Source: Castanea sativa (lineage: Eukaryota; Streptophyta; Magnoliopsida; Fagales; Fagaceae). From it: 64,000 nt of DNA. Where the stretch lies: contig NC_134015.1 in the NCBI RefSeq assembly GCF_040712315.1, forward strand, positions 21,267,614 to 21,331,613, read 5' to 3'. The translations under genes and the position numbers were made by a program. The notes beneath the pieces were generated by a model. It saw only the letters and a program-made list of their open reading frames with translations. It was not told the origin of the DNA and ran no database searches. Positions 1 to 11,158 of the stretch are shown here, one piece after another. Within the stretch, counting starts at the first letter, position 1, and the number at the start of each line of letters is the position of its first letter.

Positions 1-1538
1 AAGGCTGGACCCCAACATGCCTAACAAGGTAAGTGTTCTCTAGCAAATGAAATGTCAACAATAAAGAAGTGTGGTTGCTCAAAGAGACAATGTTGAAGCT
101 GAATGAGAAACATTGAAGCCCAAAACAGCGTAGATGAGCTTTTATTATTATTTTTTTTTTTCATAGTAGGCCAAATCCTATACCGGCTGGAATTTGCATC
201 TCGGCCGGAATTGTCCGAAATGATCGGAATGGCCCGAAATTGCCCGAAATCTGACCCGAGGTGGAACGTGGGGTATTTTGGTACCGGTTTGCATACCGAA
301 ATGGAAAATTCCGGCCGTTCCGCCCAGAACGGAACGGAATCAATAACAATGATTTTAACCAATTTGACTATTTATTTTGAATTTAAAATTTCTATATATT
401 TTATAATGCTTCTATTTAAATAAATAAAAACATATGTTTATGTGTTCAAATGAAAAAAAGTACTTGTTTTAATGTTTATGTTTATTTGTTGATTATAAAA
501 AAAAGTACAAGGAACTCGAGCTTGCCAAACTCGAGTTCCATATTACAAGGAACTCGAGTTTGGTAAGCTTGAGTACCATAGAAGGAAAAAAAAGAAAAAA
601 AAAAAAGAGAGAGAGCATTACACTTGAGTATTGTGTTGCATGGAACTCGAGTTTGCCATGTGCCATTTTTTTCAAAAAAAAAAAACATCCACATCAGCAC
701 AAGTTTTTTATTTTTTTTATTTTATAAAACTCGTTTGTTTAAAACTCGATTTACATAGCAAACTCGAGTTTCATGAACTCAAGTTTCAAAAAAGTGGTAT
801 ATTGCTACTTATTTTGCAAACAATGGTATGTTGTTAATAAGTTCCATGAAAAGTGGTATATGGCCGATTTGGCCCGTTCGGCCAAATCAACATGATCATC
901 AAGAACTTGCTTCTGGCATCTAACAATAAGCAGTTGTCATCCCCAATTAGTTCTTTTAACGAATTTTGCAACTATGAGACTCGAATTGAAGATGTCATCA
1001 ATAATGAATAGCTGTATAGGAATGAAGGGAAACTATAAACCAAGAAGACCTTTTGGGGGAGCTCCTCTAACCAAAAAAAACTTCCTACCCTGTAAGTGTG
1101 AGTCATAATGTCATAACAGACCATGACCTACCAAAACATCTCCAAGAAAACCACCAAGAATTTTTTGACTTAAGTTGTATTTGTTTGGAGGTGAAATAAG
1201 GTAGATGGAAAATTTTGGAGAGAAAATGGGAAAGAAAACTTTTTTGGGGTGTATTTGATTAGGTGAGGAGGAAGGAAAATAAATGGTGAGGCTCAGGTGT
1301 TTTCTCCCTGAGCTCACCAAAAAGTTTTCTCCCCAAAATGGGGAGAAAACTGAAGGGAGAAAATGAGGCTGCACATGGGCTTTGTTTGTATGTTGCTCTT
1401 CTTCACTTTTTTTTTTCTTCCTCTTGGACGTTGCCTTTTCTTTTTTTTTTTCTTTTGATTTATTGGCAGGCTTTGTCTAGTGTAGGTTGCTCATATTCTT
1501 TTTCTTTCTTGTTTTTTGCTTTCTTTTGTGTTTTTTTT
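1..1538. other. Intergenic DNA with MITE-like, palindrome-rich block
   Basis: No coding gene is supported here. Positions 180-345 are unusually GC-rich for the window and repeat short CCGGAAT/CCGAAAT words, which resembles the subterminal region of hAT-type MITEs. GGCCAAATC at 169-177 recurs inverted at 866-874 and could mark element ends, but I found no matching target duplication. Positions 511-780 hold several copies of the 10-bp palindrome AACTCGAGTT. Positions 1170-1400 contain a second repeat-like stretch of TTTGGAGGTGAAA-type words, common in plant MITEs. The rest is low-complexity A/T sequence. Short ORFs here look like chance ORFs. Confidence 0.4.
511..539. repeat. Perfect 10-bp hairpin built on an AACTCGAG palindrome
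   Basis: GGAACTCGAG (511-520) is followed after nine bases by its exact reverse complement CTCGAGTTCC (530-539). Related copies of GGAACTCGAGTTTG lie at 549-561 and 642-655, and AAACTCGAGTTTC lies near 760-772. The cluster suggests a fold-back or MITE-derived block. Confidence 0.7.
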
Positions 1539-2924
1539 TGTTGGGGTTTATGCCATAAAATCCAATTTGTTAGCATGTCATAAATAATTAAATTGTTTAT
1601 TTATATGAGACTATTTATAAATGAACTAATGTGATATTATCTTAGTCCATGAGATGCATAATATGTGATTTGTGTGATTTAGTCAAAGAAGGTATAGATC
1701 ACAAGTTCTTTGTAAACTCAAAATTTTAGTTCGTAATCGGTGATGAAATTGGGTATTTCATCTGCGAAGACTATAACATATCAACTAAGATGATTTGTCT
1801 TGATCATAGAAGTGGTGACTTCTAATTGATATGTTGATATGTTTTAAGAGTTAAGACATATTGAATTGGACCGCTGAAAGATTTATTATTCTCATAACGA
1901 CTGTCAAATGAATAATAAATCTCACAGCTTCTATTTATATCAACTCTAAATCCTGAGAAAATAATGAACCTGATCCTGAGAAAATAATGAACCTGATCAT
2001 GAGGTGTAGGTTGCTTTGATATATCAGGAGTGAAATCTAAAGTCACGATCAAAACTTTAGTATGTTGGTCAGCCGCATTTAATGTTGATGGAACATATAT
2101 TCTCAATATGAAATGCATAATCTCTTAACGGAGATATAAAATATTCCCTTGAGATAAGTTTAATGAGTTTGGTTATTCAGAGTATTGGACCCAACCACTT
2201 TAGTAAGGAGTTGCTAAAGTATATATTTATGAAATTGGATTTCATAAATATATGATCAATAATTTAAAAGATTAAACCGGGTACTTAAGGATTAAGATGT
2301 AGTAATTTTCAAAGTGACAGTTAACATTCTTGACTTTGTATTATTAAAAATATTTTAATGAAGGGGTTGCATGTATAATAAAGTTTTGAGATATAGTTTA
2401 TTAATAAGGCCTAGAGTGCAATTATATTTATATAATGGTATTAAATATAATTAATGGTAATTTTGGACTTGTCAAGAGTTGACTAAAAAGTTCAAGGCCT
2501 ATTGGAGCTAGAGTCTTATTTGCTCCATTTTGGTCCCACTCCAAGCCACATACTATAACCCAATTGGAATGACTCAAAAGGCTAGCCCAATTAAATAATC
2601 AATTATATATAAGGAGAGAAATATACATAATTTTATTAAGATAATATAAAAAATGAAATGGTGTGTATGTGAGTGTAAGTCACTCTCTATTTCTCCCTTG
2701 GAAATTGATTGAGAGGCTACACTTTTTGGGCATTAAGTGGAATTGGAGTGAAGATTAAAAATATTCACAAGTACTTCTAATTTTTTTTTTTTTTTGAATT
2801 TCACTGCACCAAGATATACTCTCTTGTTCTTGAATTTTAAAATTTACATAGTACATATTGTCAATTACGAATGAAGTAGATCCATTAATTTTCCACTGCG
2901 TATGTTTTGTATGCGATACAAACA
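1539..2924 (+). mobile_element. LTR-like repeat, probably a solo copia LTR
   Basis: The segment opens with TGTTGGGGTTTATGCC and ends with GCGATACAAACA, the TG...CA arrangement of a plant LTR. There is no primer-binding site or gag immediately downstream, so it would be a solo LTR. A 23-bp unit is repeated in tandem at 1951-1996. The flanks are T-rich and I could not find a convincing 5-bp target duplication, so the borders rest on terminal motifs only. An uncharacterised repeat of another class is possible. Confidence 0.45.
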
Positions 2925-3540
2925 TGTATTTTTTCAACTTTTTTTTTTGTTTTGATTTTTGTTTAGATGTGATTTTTTTTTCTAGACATGATATTTATTT
3001 TTTAATAAATTTAGGTAATTGCTTCTTTTTTTGTTTATCACTTTTTTGGTTTTAATTGTGCATTATTTTTTAACAAAGGTATATGAGAAAATTTATGCAA
3101 ACTCAATTTTTTCATCCCTCTACTTTTCCACTCCCAACTAAACAAAAAGGAGGGAAATTAAAATATTTTCTATTCTCCTACCATTTCTATCCTCTCACTT
3201 TTTCACCCCTCTTACCAAATGGATCCTTAGGGAAGATTTTCCCAAGCCTATGAGAATTTGACCTCAAAAGGATATCTTTAGCCTCTAGATCCCACACTCA
3301 CACCTCATTTTATGCCTTCTAGTTGGAACCTTAATAAATATTGTCATTTCCACTAGAAACCTAGCCAGAAGACTAATAATTACTTCCAACTCCACTGTGA
3401 GATCCAATACCTAATAGATAATGGAACCTTACCTAGCCTTAACATCATCACCAAGTCAAACATGTTAAAGAACCCTTTGCCATACCAAAACTTCATCAGG
3501 ATAAAAGGAGAGGATTTAAAATATTCCTAGTTAATAGAGT
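2925..3540. other. Non-coding, T-rich and MITE-like sequence
   Basis: No gene is supported. Positions 3090-3225 read like one end of a plant MITE: CT-rich words ending in CACCCCTCTTACCAAATGGATCC. It is a possible partner of the related GTTTGGAGGTGAAA-type sequence at about 1185, with the LTR-like repeat between them. The remainder is low complexity. Confidence 0.3.
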
Positions 3541-5395
3541 TTGTAGAGGTAAGCATGGTTGACACTCAAGTTGGAGGCATTTAGTTCAAATAGAATCACC
3601 CCCAAAGGAAGGCATGAAGTGAAAAAGATAGAACAAGAGAAGGATGTAGTGAATGTAACTGGGAGTGAAAAGAACTACAAGCCATCTTTCTTGGAAAAAT
3701 ACTATCCTAAAAGGGATATGGGAGAGGGACAGAAGCCTAGTGGACTCAAGATAACTGATGAACAAGAAATAAAGCATAGGGTACCCAAATAACTAAAAAT
3801 TACTCAAGCTCATGTTTTCATATGGAAGCTACTGATGGCTGTCCAAAAGAATTTTTCTATAGTATTAGAGTCATTGGCTGGGAAGGAAGCAAAAATAGAA
3901 ACAACTCCTGAAGAAGTTTTAGCAATCATGTATATGGACCCTAGGGCTCAACCGTTTATTACATTTTGTTGAGTTAAAATGAGTTGATCTCTTGCAAATT
4001 AATTAATTACCCAAGTTAATTATTTAGTCAATTAAATGCAATAGCGTGGTAGCACGAACAAATCACCAAATAACTAAATGCAGCGGAAAATAAATTTGAC
4101 ACAGGTGATTTGTTTACGAATGGGGAAAACTACTGAGGTAAAGCCTACCGAATAAATTTAAGATCATCACTCCCGAGAATCTACTATTATCAATCACAAG
4201 CGGTTACAAGTATAAGGAATCTTATCAAACCCTATGGCCTATCCCAAAATACCAACCTACAGTTGAACTATTACTCCAATACCCAATTGGACTTGTATTG
4301 TAGCAGCAATCTCTCCGTTCAATGTACGAATCGCAATACGTGACTAACTTCTTTACACAAATTCAATTGGGTTTCGTATTGGGCTGCAAAGTTCTTCAAT
4401 TCATCAACAATGAAGATCAGGAAGCTTCTTGGTCACAAAAATCTTGGCGTAAAGATGCAGTAACTTCTATAGAGAGAATGATGAACTAGATCACAATATG
4501 CTTATATTCTCTTTGCCTACACTTTGCATATGTTGTGCATAATGAGACGACCTTTAAAATAAGCCTTACATATGTCTAGAGTTGTAAGAAAAGAAACTCT
4601 ACACAAAGATATTAAAATATGTGTGTAATCAAATCTGAAAAGTCTGATTTCGTAATTCTCGATAGATACAATTTCTGTCGAGCTTCTGTCGAGCTTTAAC
4701 ATTAAATCTCAATAGAAATGATTCTATCGAGACTTTTGTCGAGTTTTAATGAACAACACTTCCTTTACTTGTTTCTTGGTTAGACTTGCATGACTTCAAT
4801 ACTCAACTTGAACACTTGTTTCTTGAAGTACTAAACTCATCCTAGATCTACCCAATTACATGTAAAGTGAGTTTTGTCAAAAGATTAGCCAATTATATAA
4901 AATTTGTCCTAACAACTTTTTATTTACGAAGATCTCCCTCGGACGGTGCTACTTATACATGGTCTTTACAAATCACTATTGAGTGCATGAGAGCTAAGGT
5001 CCTAATGGTGTTAGTGGATAATAAGTCTGCACTAAATGTATGCCTTTTTAAGATTTCCCTTAAGATAAGCCCCAACACAGATACTTATGTTCCATCTCCT
5101 CTAACTGTTAAAGCATATAACAATGGTTCAATGAGGCAATGAGATCTTTTAAGTTTGCTTGTGAGGTTTTTCCTATAAATTTGACTATGGAATTTCATTT
5201 GATGGGCATTGGTCCTGGCTACAATCTTTTGTTAGGAAGAGCATGACTCAACCCTTTAGGATTTTCCTTTCTATCTTGTATCAAAAGACAAAGGAAACAT
5301 GGAAGGGAGGAATTGTGGTGATACATAGGAATGGAGAGATTATGGCCCTTATTTACAAGATAAGGGGGGTAACTGAAGAACTTCATTTGAATTTG
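3541..5395 (+). pseudogene. Ty3/gypsy gag-protease relic, split by a solo LTR
   Basis: Two blocks belong to one decayed gypsy polyprotein. The left block (about 3559-3966) includes a stretch reading TQAHVFIWKLLMAVQ... AGKEAKIETTPEEVLAIM, which matches the region just before the aspartic protease in plant gypsy polyproteins. The right block (4915-5250) resumes with DGATYTWSLQITIECMRAK and then VLVDNKSALNVC. The latter corresponds to the retroviral-type protease signature VLVDNGSALN, with Lys replacing the motif glycine. It continues to a degraded NLLLGR motif. Several in-frame stops are present and the protease motif is damaged, so it is non-functional. The interruption is the solo LTR at 3967-4914. 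After about 5395 the sequence changes to copia gag. Confidence 0.65.
3967..4914 (-). mobile_element. Solo LTR, same family as the 21277-30679 element
   Basis: Read on the - strand this begins TGTTAGGACAAATTTTAT and continues with CTAATCTTTTGACAAAACTCACTTTA, closely matching the LTRs at 21277 and 29675. Other shared blocks are the GATTTGTTTAC...GGGGAAAAC segment and the TCGATAGA-type words around 4660-4740. It sits inside a gypsy protease reading frame that resumes on its other side. No internal domain is present, so it is a solo LTR left by recombination. The target duplication is not clean (ACTTT-like). Confidence 0.7.
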
Positions 5396-5419
5396 TGAAC
5401 ATGGCTAAATGATACAAGT

Positions 5420-6050
5420 TATAATTCTGCCAAGAAAATTTGGAAAGCTTTATAAAGCAAGTACAATACCAAGGAGGCTGGTGCAAAGAAGTATGCTTCT
5501 AGTAGATTAATTTGTTACCAAATGGTGGATGAAAAAATAGTGGTGGATTAAGCACAAGACTTCCAGATGATTGTGGCAAAATTAAGATCCGAAAGAATAA
5601 AGATTGGAGATAATTTGGTGGTAGTTGGCATAGTTGATAAACTACCAAAATATTGGAGGGAGTTCCAAAAGGCTTTGCGGCATAAACAAATGAAGACATT
5701 TTTGGAGACTTTGATCACATGCATCCGTGTGGAGGAGGAGGCTAGAGGACAAGATGCGCTCATGACATAAGAGAGCAATGGTAATTCCACCACAAAGGTA
5801 AACCTTATTTCAGCCAATAATAATATGCCCAAAAATCATTTTCCTATAAATGGTCAATTAAAGTCTAAAAAGAGGGCTTTCAAAAATATTAATAGACCTC
5901 AAGGAAGGGGAAACCTGAATAAAAATAACAATAAGAACCAAGGACCCCTTTCACAAGATCAATTTGATAGATCTTGTTTTATCTGGGGTAAGAGTGGGCA
6001 TATTGCTTGATTTTGCAAATTTCAGAAATGCGATTTTGTTCCGTAAGCTA
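5420..6050 (+). pseudogene. Copia gag remnant with zinc knuckle
   Basis: The translated text follows the copia gag (UBN2) pattern: AKKIWKAL, then [14 protein letters not shown], then [18 protein letters not shown] and a basic glycine/asparagine-rich linker. A CCHC-like knuckle follows at about 5970-6020 ([12 protein letters not shown], then FCK after a stop). The second knuckle cysteine is replaced by Trp, and stops occur at about 5450, 5550, 5768 and 6008. Gag would form the particle and bind RNA; this copy is dead. Confidence 0.7.
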
Positions 6051-6089
6051 CGTAACTGAAGAACCTTTAGTGGCTATGATTATAGACAT

Positions 6090-7400
6090 CAATATGGTGC
6101 AATATGTTGAAGGATGGTGGGCAGATTTTGGTGCTTATAGGAACATCTGCTATGACAAAGATTGATTCAAGTTGTACACTCCCTTTAAAGAAGAAAAAAC
6201 AATTATGCTTGGTGACGCTAGCAAAACCAAGGCTCTTGAGAGTGGTGAGGTCGATTTGAAATTCACTTCTAGACTTGTGCTAACATTGAAAGATGTGCTT
6301 TACACTCCGTCCATGAGGAAGAATTTGAGGTCAAACTTTTTGCTTAATAAGGCTGGCTTCAAGCAAACTATGGAATCTAATAATTATGTAATCACTAAAA
6401 TGAGATTATTTGTGGGCAAGGGCTATGCTTGTGATGGAATGTTTAAATTAAATGTTGAGAATAATAATGCATCTAGCAATTCAGTTTATATGCTTTCTTC
6501 TACTAATTTTTGACATGCTCATTTGTGTCATATAAATAGTAGATATGTGGGAATCATGAGTAGTTTATGATTAATTCCAAGATTGTTAAAAAAATTTTGA
6601 AAAATGTGAAACTTGTAGTCAAGGTAAGATCACAAAAAGGCCTCAGTGTTGTAAGAAATACTGAACTGCTTGAGTAAATTCACTCTAATTTATGTGAATT
6701 TGATGGAATTTTAACTCGTGGAGGAAATAGATATATTATCACTTTTATTGATGATTTCTCAAAAAATACAATTGTTTATTTGTTGAAAAATAAAAGTGAT
6801 GCTTTTGAAAAATTTCAAGATTTTTTAAAAGAAGTTGAAAATCAATTTGGTAGAAAATTAAAAAGAATAAGAAATGATAGAGGTCGTGAGTATGAATCAA
6901 GTGCATTCAACTCATTTGTTCAATCATTGGGAATTATCCATGAAACTATTGCACCATATTCACCTGCTTCTAATGGTGTGGCTGAAAAAAGAATAGAACT
7001 CTAATTAAGGTAACAAATGTTATGTTAATTGAATCTAGTGCACTTTTACATTTTTAGGGTGAAGCTATTTTAACCGCATGTCATGTTTTGAATAGGGTAC
7101 CCACATAAAAAGTCACATACCACACCTTTTGAGATGTGGAAAAGACATAAGCCAAATTTCGAATATTTGAGAGTATGAAGTTGTCTTACTTATATAAGGT
7201 TTACTGACCCTAAAATACATAAATTAGGTATAAGAACTAATACCTATACTTTTCTTGGTTATACGATTAATAGCGAAGCCTATAGATTTTTTGACCTTGA
7301 AAACAAAATAAATTTTGAATCTAATGATGCAATTTTTCATGAAGAAAACTTTCCTTATAAATTGAAAAATAGTGGAGGTGAATAAAATATTTTGTCACAA
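6090..7400 (+). pseudogene. Copia protease-integrase remnant
   Basis: A degraded protease region (about 6110-6510) contains [16 protein letters not shown], the conserved segment after the copia protease active site. The integrase core follows: FIDDFSKNTIVYLLKNKSDA (about 6745-6800), then RKLKRIRNDRGREYESSAFN and HETIAPYSPASNGVAEKRIEL (about 6940-7000). The last two carry the second Asp and the catalytic Glu region of the DDE core. Multiple stops and small shifts separate the blocks. The part after 7000 (HVLNRVP...YLRVW-like) is strongly eroded. Confidence 0.75.
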
Positions 7401-7539
7401 CCTAGTTCTTCTACTTCTTATTTACAAAATCAGGAAAATTTTGAAATGGAACCTAGAAGGAGTAAAAGAGCTAGAGTTGAAAAGGATTTTGGTCCTGATT
7501 ATTATGTTTTTAATATTGAGAAAAATCCCCAAAATTTAA

Positions 7540-8280
7540 AAGAAGCTTTAACATGACTTGATGCTATATTTTAGAAAGAGGCTGTAAATGATGAGATGAA
7601 ATCTCAAATTTCTAATAAAACTTAGAAAGTAGTAGATCTTCCACCGGATTGTAAGACCATAGGTTATAAATGAGTCCTTAGAAAAAGTTAAAATCGCATG
7701 GATCAATAGATAAGTTTAAAGCTAGACTTGTTACAAAAGGCTTTAAACAAAAACTAATCTTGATTTCTTTGATACTCTTTCTCCGGTAACAAGAATTACA
7801 TCTATTAGATTGTTGATTGCTATTGTTGTAATTTTTTATTTGAAAATTCATCAAATAGATGTAAAAACTACTTTTCTAAATGAGGACCTAGAGGAGAGAT
7901 TTATATGGATCAACTTGAAGGTTTTGTACAGCCTAAACAGGATAACAAAGTATGTAAGCTAAATAAACCCCTGTATGGCTTAAAACAAGCACCTAAACAG
8001 TGGCATGAAAAGTTTGATTCTTGCATGATTGAGAATGGTTATAAATCAAATGAATGTGATAAATATATTTATTCTAAATCATGGAATAATTTACATGTTA
8101 TTATTAGTCTCTATATGGATGATATGTTGATTTTTTTGGCTCATATATGCATGTTATAAATGAGACAAAAAATATGCTTAAAAGCCATTTTGATATAAAA
8201 AATCTTGGTGAGGCTAAGTTTATTTTGGGCATGAAAATTACAAAAACATGTGATGGGATATTCCTTGATTAATCACATTA
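7540..8280 (+). pseudogene. Copia reverse transcriptase remnant
   Basis: Typical RVT_2 text is visible in pieces: an IKKALTCLDAI-like start near 7540, YLKIHQIDVKT at about 7840, and CKLNKPLYGLKQAPKQWHEKFDS at 7950-8020. The catalytic box LYMDDMLIF lies at about 8110-8140. The YMDD-type box is intact, but frame changes before 7905 and after 8160 break the gene. It would copy element RNA into DNA in the virus-like particle. Confidence 0.8.
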
Positions 8281-8284
8281 TGTT

Positions 8285-9000
8285 GAGAAAATATAATTTT
8301 AATGATTATAAAAGTATAGCTACTCCTTTTGATTCTAGTGTTTATTTATTTCCTGTGAATAATGATGATGAGATTTTTAATAAAAAAGACTATGCTAGCA
8401 TCATTGGTAGTTTGCGTTATGCTATTAATTATATTAGATCTGACATTGTATGTGTAGTAGGAGTGCTTAACATATTTACTAGCAAGCCTTATAGAGATCA
8501 TTGGCTAGCTATTGAGTGAGTCATGAGATATTTAATTGGTACCAAAAGTTATGACTTATTTTATAAAAAGTACTCTGCTGTGATTGAAACTTTTAGTGAT
8601 GCCGATTGGAATACTTTGTCAAGCAATTCTCTCTACCACTGGTTATATTTTTACCTTAGATAGTTGTGCTATTTCTTGGAAATGTAAAAATCAAACAATA
8701 ATTGCTAATTCAACAATAGAAGCTGAATTAATAGCATTAGCTTCAACCAGTGAAGAGGAAAATTAGCTTAGAGATTTGTTATTTGAAATTCGACTTTGGA
8801 AAAAGCTAATTCCACCTATATTAATTCATTGTGATAGCACTGACGCACTTGGTAGAGTTAAAAACAGTTATTACAACAGTAAATCCAGACCAATAAGAAA
8901 AAAGTACAGTACCGTGCAATCTTATTTGAGCAGTGGTATCATAACTGTAGATTATATTAAATCTAATGATAATCTAATAGATCCATTTACCAAGGCCTAG
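8285..9000 (+). pseudogene. Copia RNase H remnant
   Basis: The block starts at the end of RT (KDYASIIGSLRYAINYIRSDI) and continues with FSDADWN, then STTGYIFTLDSCAISWKCKN, then NSTIEAELIALASTSEEEN and CDSTDALGRVKNSYYNSKS. It ends DPFTKA. These are the standard copia RNase H signatures. A frame change near 8520-8600 and a TAG at 8764 interrupt it. The sequence after the stop retains the TSRGMGL text typical of the extreme pol C-terminus. Confidence 0.8.
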
Positions 9001-9652
9001 GCAAAAGATAAAATCTAGAATACATCGAGGGGATGGGACTAAAGTCTATAAATTCATGAGCCATGTATAAGGATACACAACCCAAGGACTAGAGATCTTG
9101 AGAATTGGGTTTAATGGGAAAAACGAATCATATGATGGTCGTAAGAAATGCACTATTTATTTCTTTAATTATTTATTTTGTAAATAATTCTTTAATTGTT
9201 CATCCCTACGATATAAGTGCATTTATCCAGTAATGTTGGAGAGGTTGAGTAAAAATTCTTAATGAAATTTGTAACTCGTATGAGTAGGATGTTAGAATTA
9301 CAGGAGCACCCTTGACAAAATTTCACCTATGTGAGTGTGGGGTGTGGCCACTCCATATGAGATTTGGACTTAATCTCAAATATACTCATGAAACTAGGGT
9401 TAGCACACAACTGTAAAGTACTAGCTATAAAAGCTCATGTCAACACCTGAGTTATTATGTGTAAGCAGTGACACTTAATTTCTCCAAAGCAATCCTAGTT
9501 TAAGGCGGAGACCACTACGACTCTAGAGTTGAGATCATTGTTTTACTAAGTGAAGGTTCAATGCAGAGCACACCTTCGTGATGCATAGTGACCCGTATTT
9601 GCATGGTAATCTCTCTTTAACTAAAAAATTTAATATTAAAATGAGGGGGGGT
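9001..9652 (+). other. Copia 3' untranslated region and polypurine tract
   Basis: No ORF is supported. The stretch links the degenerate pol end to the LTR. It finishes with the purine run AATGAGGGGGGG at about 9640-9651, directly before the LTR TG. A polypurine tract in this position primes plus-strand DNA synthesis. Confidence 0.6.
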
Positions 9653-10693
9653 TGTTGGAGCATTTTAATATTAATTAATTAAAATGGATTTATTTTACAA
9701 CATAAATATAAAGATGTGGGAATTAATATGGAAGATAATGAGTTAGTGAAAATATTTAATCCCACATTGAAAATGAGAGAGACTTTTTTATTCTTTTTAA
9801 TTATGGTGATCAATGGGCTAATATGTATTGATTCAAATACTAGGCTAGATATGTGCACAAGGAGGAGGTGAAGGGAGGAGAAGTAAAAAATGGAAATTAA
9901 TTAGCCTCTTGGATCCTCCTACTTGATAGTCCATTTAGAATAATTACCATATCCTTTAGTGAGTAAATTACCTGAATTAACACCCCGGTTTTATTATGGA
10001 AAATGAAGAGCTGTTTACCCACCTAATGGACTAGCTGTTTGGGTCTTTTCATTCTTCAGAAATTCCTTATTCCATCCATTAATTGTGTAACTCCATCCCA
10101 TCAGATTTATGTCCAGCAATTAATCTTGTAACACCCACTACATCAAAATTATGGACGTAATTAATCAGATTAATTTAGCTAATAAATTTGTGAGACCCAA
10201 TGAGCCTAAAACCCACTACATCAAATTTATGGACCTAATTAATCAGATTAATTTAGGTAATATATTTGTGAGACCCACTGAGCCTATAAATAGACTCATT
10301 CAAACCCAATCCAAGTTACTACAATATAACAACATTAAACACCAAAAAAATCCAGCAATTGCAAGCATTCTTATACACTAAAAAATAGAGAGGTTCTTGA
10401 CAAAGAAGAGTGTTCTTTCTGGTGGAACTTTGGACTTGTACACTTTATGCAAAGGTTGTTCTAGCCATACAACATTTGTTGGGATGTTATATCCTGGGGA
10501 AGACAAGTTAGAGAAGATTTGCACCGGTTACAAAGTTTAGCTAATCAAGGATTTGAATCTCCTTAAAAAGAGAGAGTGTCGCGTCTCAATACAAATACTG
10601 TTGTGTATTTTTTATCTTCAAATTAATAATATTCAAAAGTATTATTCAATTTCTCTTTATGTTATCTTCATTATTATTGTGTTTGCACCAACA
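9653..10693 (+). repeat. 3' LTR of the copia element
   Basis: The LTR runs from TGTTGG (9653) to CCAACA (10688-10693), a perfect 6-bp terminal inverted repeat with TG...CA ends. A polypurine tract sits immediately upstream. A 78-bp unit is duplicated in tandem at 10134-10211 and 10212-10289, just before a TATA-like CTATAAATAGAC near 10285. The matching 5' LTR is not in the window. Confidence 0.75.
10134..10289 (+). repeat. 78-bp tandem duplication in the copia LTR promoter region
   Basis: Two units start with CCCACTACATCAAA at 10134 and 10212 and match over nearly the whole 78 bp. They lie directly upstream of a TATA-like CTATAAATAG in the LTR, where direct repeats often act as enhancers. 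Confidence 0.75.
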
Positions 10694-11153
10694 TTTTTAA
10701 AATATTTTTTAAAAAATAAGTGTTGTTTTAGAATTATGACATTTTAGAATTATGACATTTTAGAAGTATGAGCATTTTAAGAACTAGTTTTCAGGAAAGT
10801 TTCACAATAATTTCTATCTCAACATGTAATTTGTCACAAAAGTTAGGTATACTCATAACAATACAATTACTTACAAAGAAACACGCGATAAGCTATGGTC
10901 CAATATTAATGGTATGACATTTTACTAAACATAGATTATTTAGATAGAGAGCTATTTAAAATAATACATTTTGAAATAGAAAGATTTATTTTAAGTGTTG
11001 TCCATGTCCATTTGTTAGGGTCTCGTGCTTACAATAGAGTTTATTATAATCTTTATAAGTTACTTACAATATAAATAAATAAATAAAACATCAAAACTCG
11101 TAAGAGTTCACATTGAATTTATACCAATACATAAAGAGTTGTGATTCATAATT
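10694..11153. other. AT-rich sequence, nothing recognised
   Basis: A/T-rich DNA between the copia 3' LTR and the next solo LTR. A short GAATTATGACATTTTA unit repeats two to three times near 10730-10770. No coding potential is seen. Confidence 0.5.
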
Positions 11154-11158
11154 ACCAA

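Larger units (their letters stand above)
5396..10693 (+). mobile_element. Ty1/copia LTR retrotransposon, 5'-truncated and decayed
   Basis: Domains run in copia order on the + strand: gag (UBN2-like), CCHC zinc knuckle, protease-like region, integrase, reverse transcriptase, RNase H, polypurine tract and 3' LTR. No 5' LTR is seen; the element starts within gag next to a gypsy relic. Reading frames are broken by many stops and shifts across gag-pol, so it cannot be autonomous. The order integrase before reverse transcriptase separates it from gypsy elements. Confidence 0.88.

Noticed and set aside
1111..1374. 87-codon - strand ORF
   Set aside because: Low-complexity Ser/Pro/Phe text over a MITE-like repeat, without homology or signals.
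7905..8159. Copia RT segment as a functional gene
   Set aside because: The YMDD-type box is intact, but the flanking frames are broken and no start is available, so it is part of a dead element.
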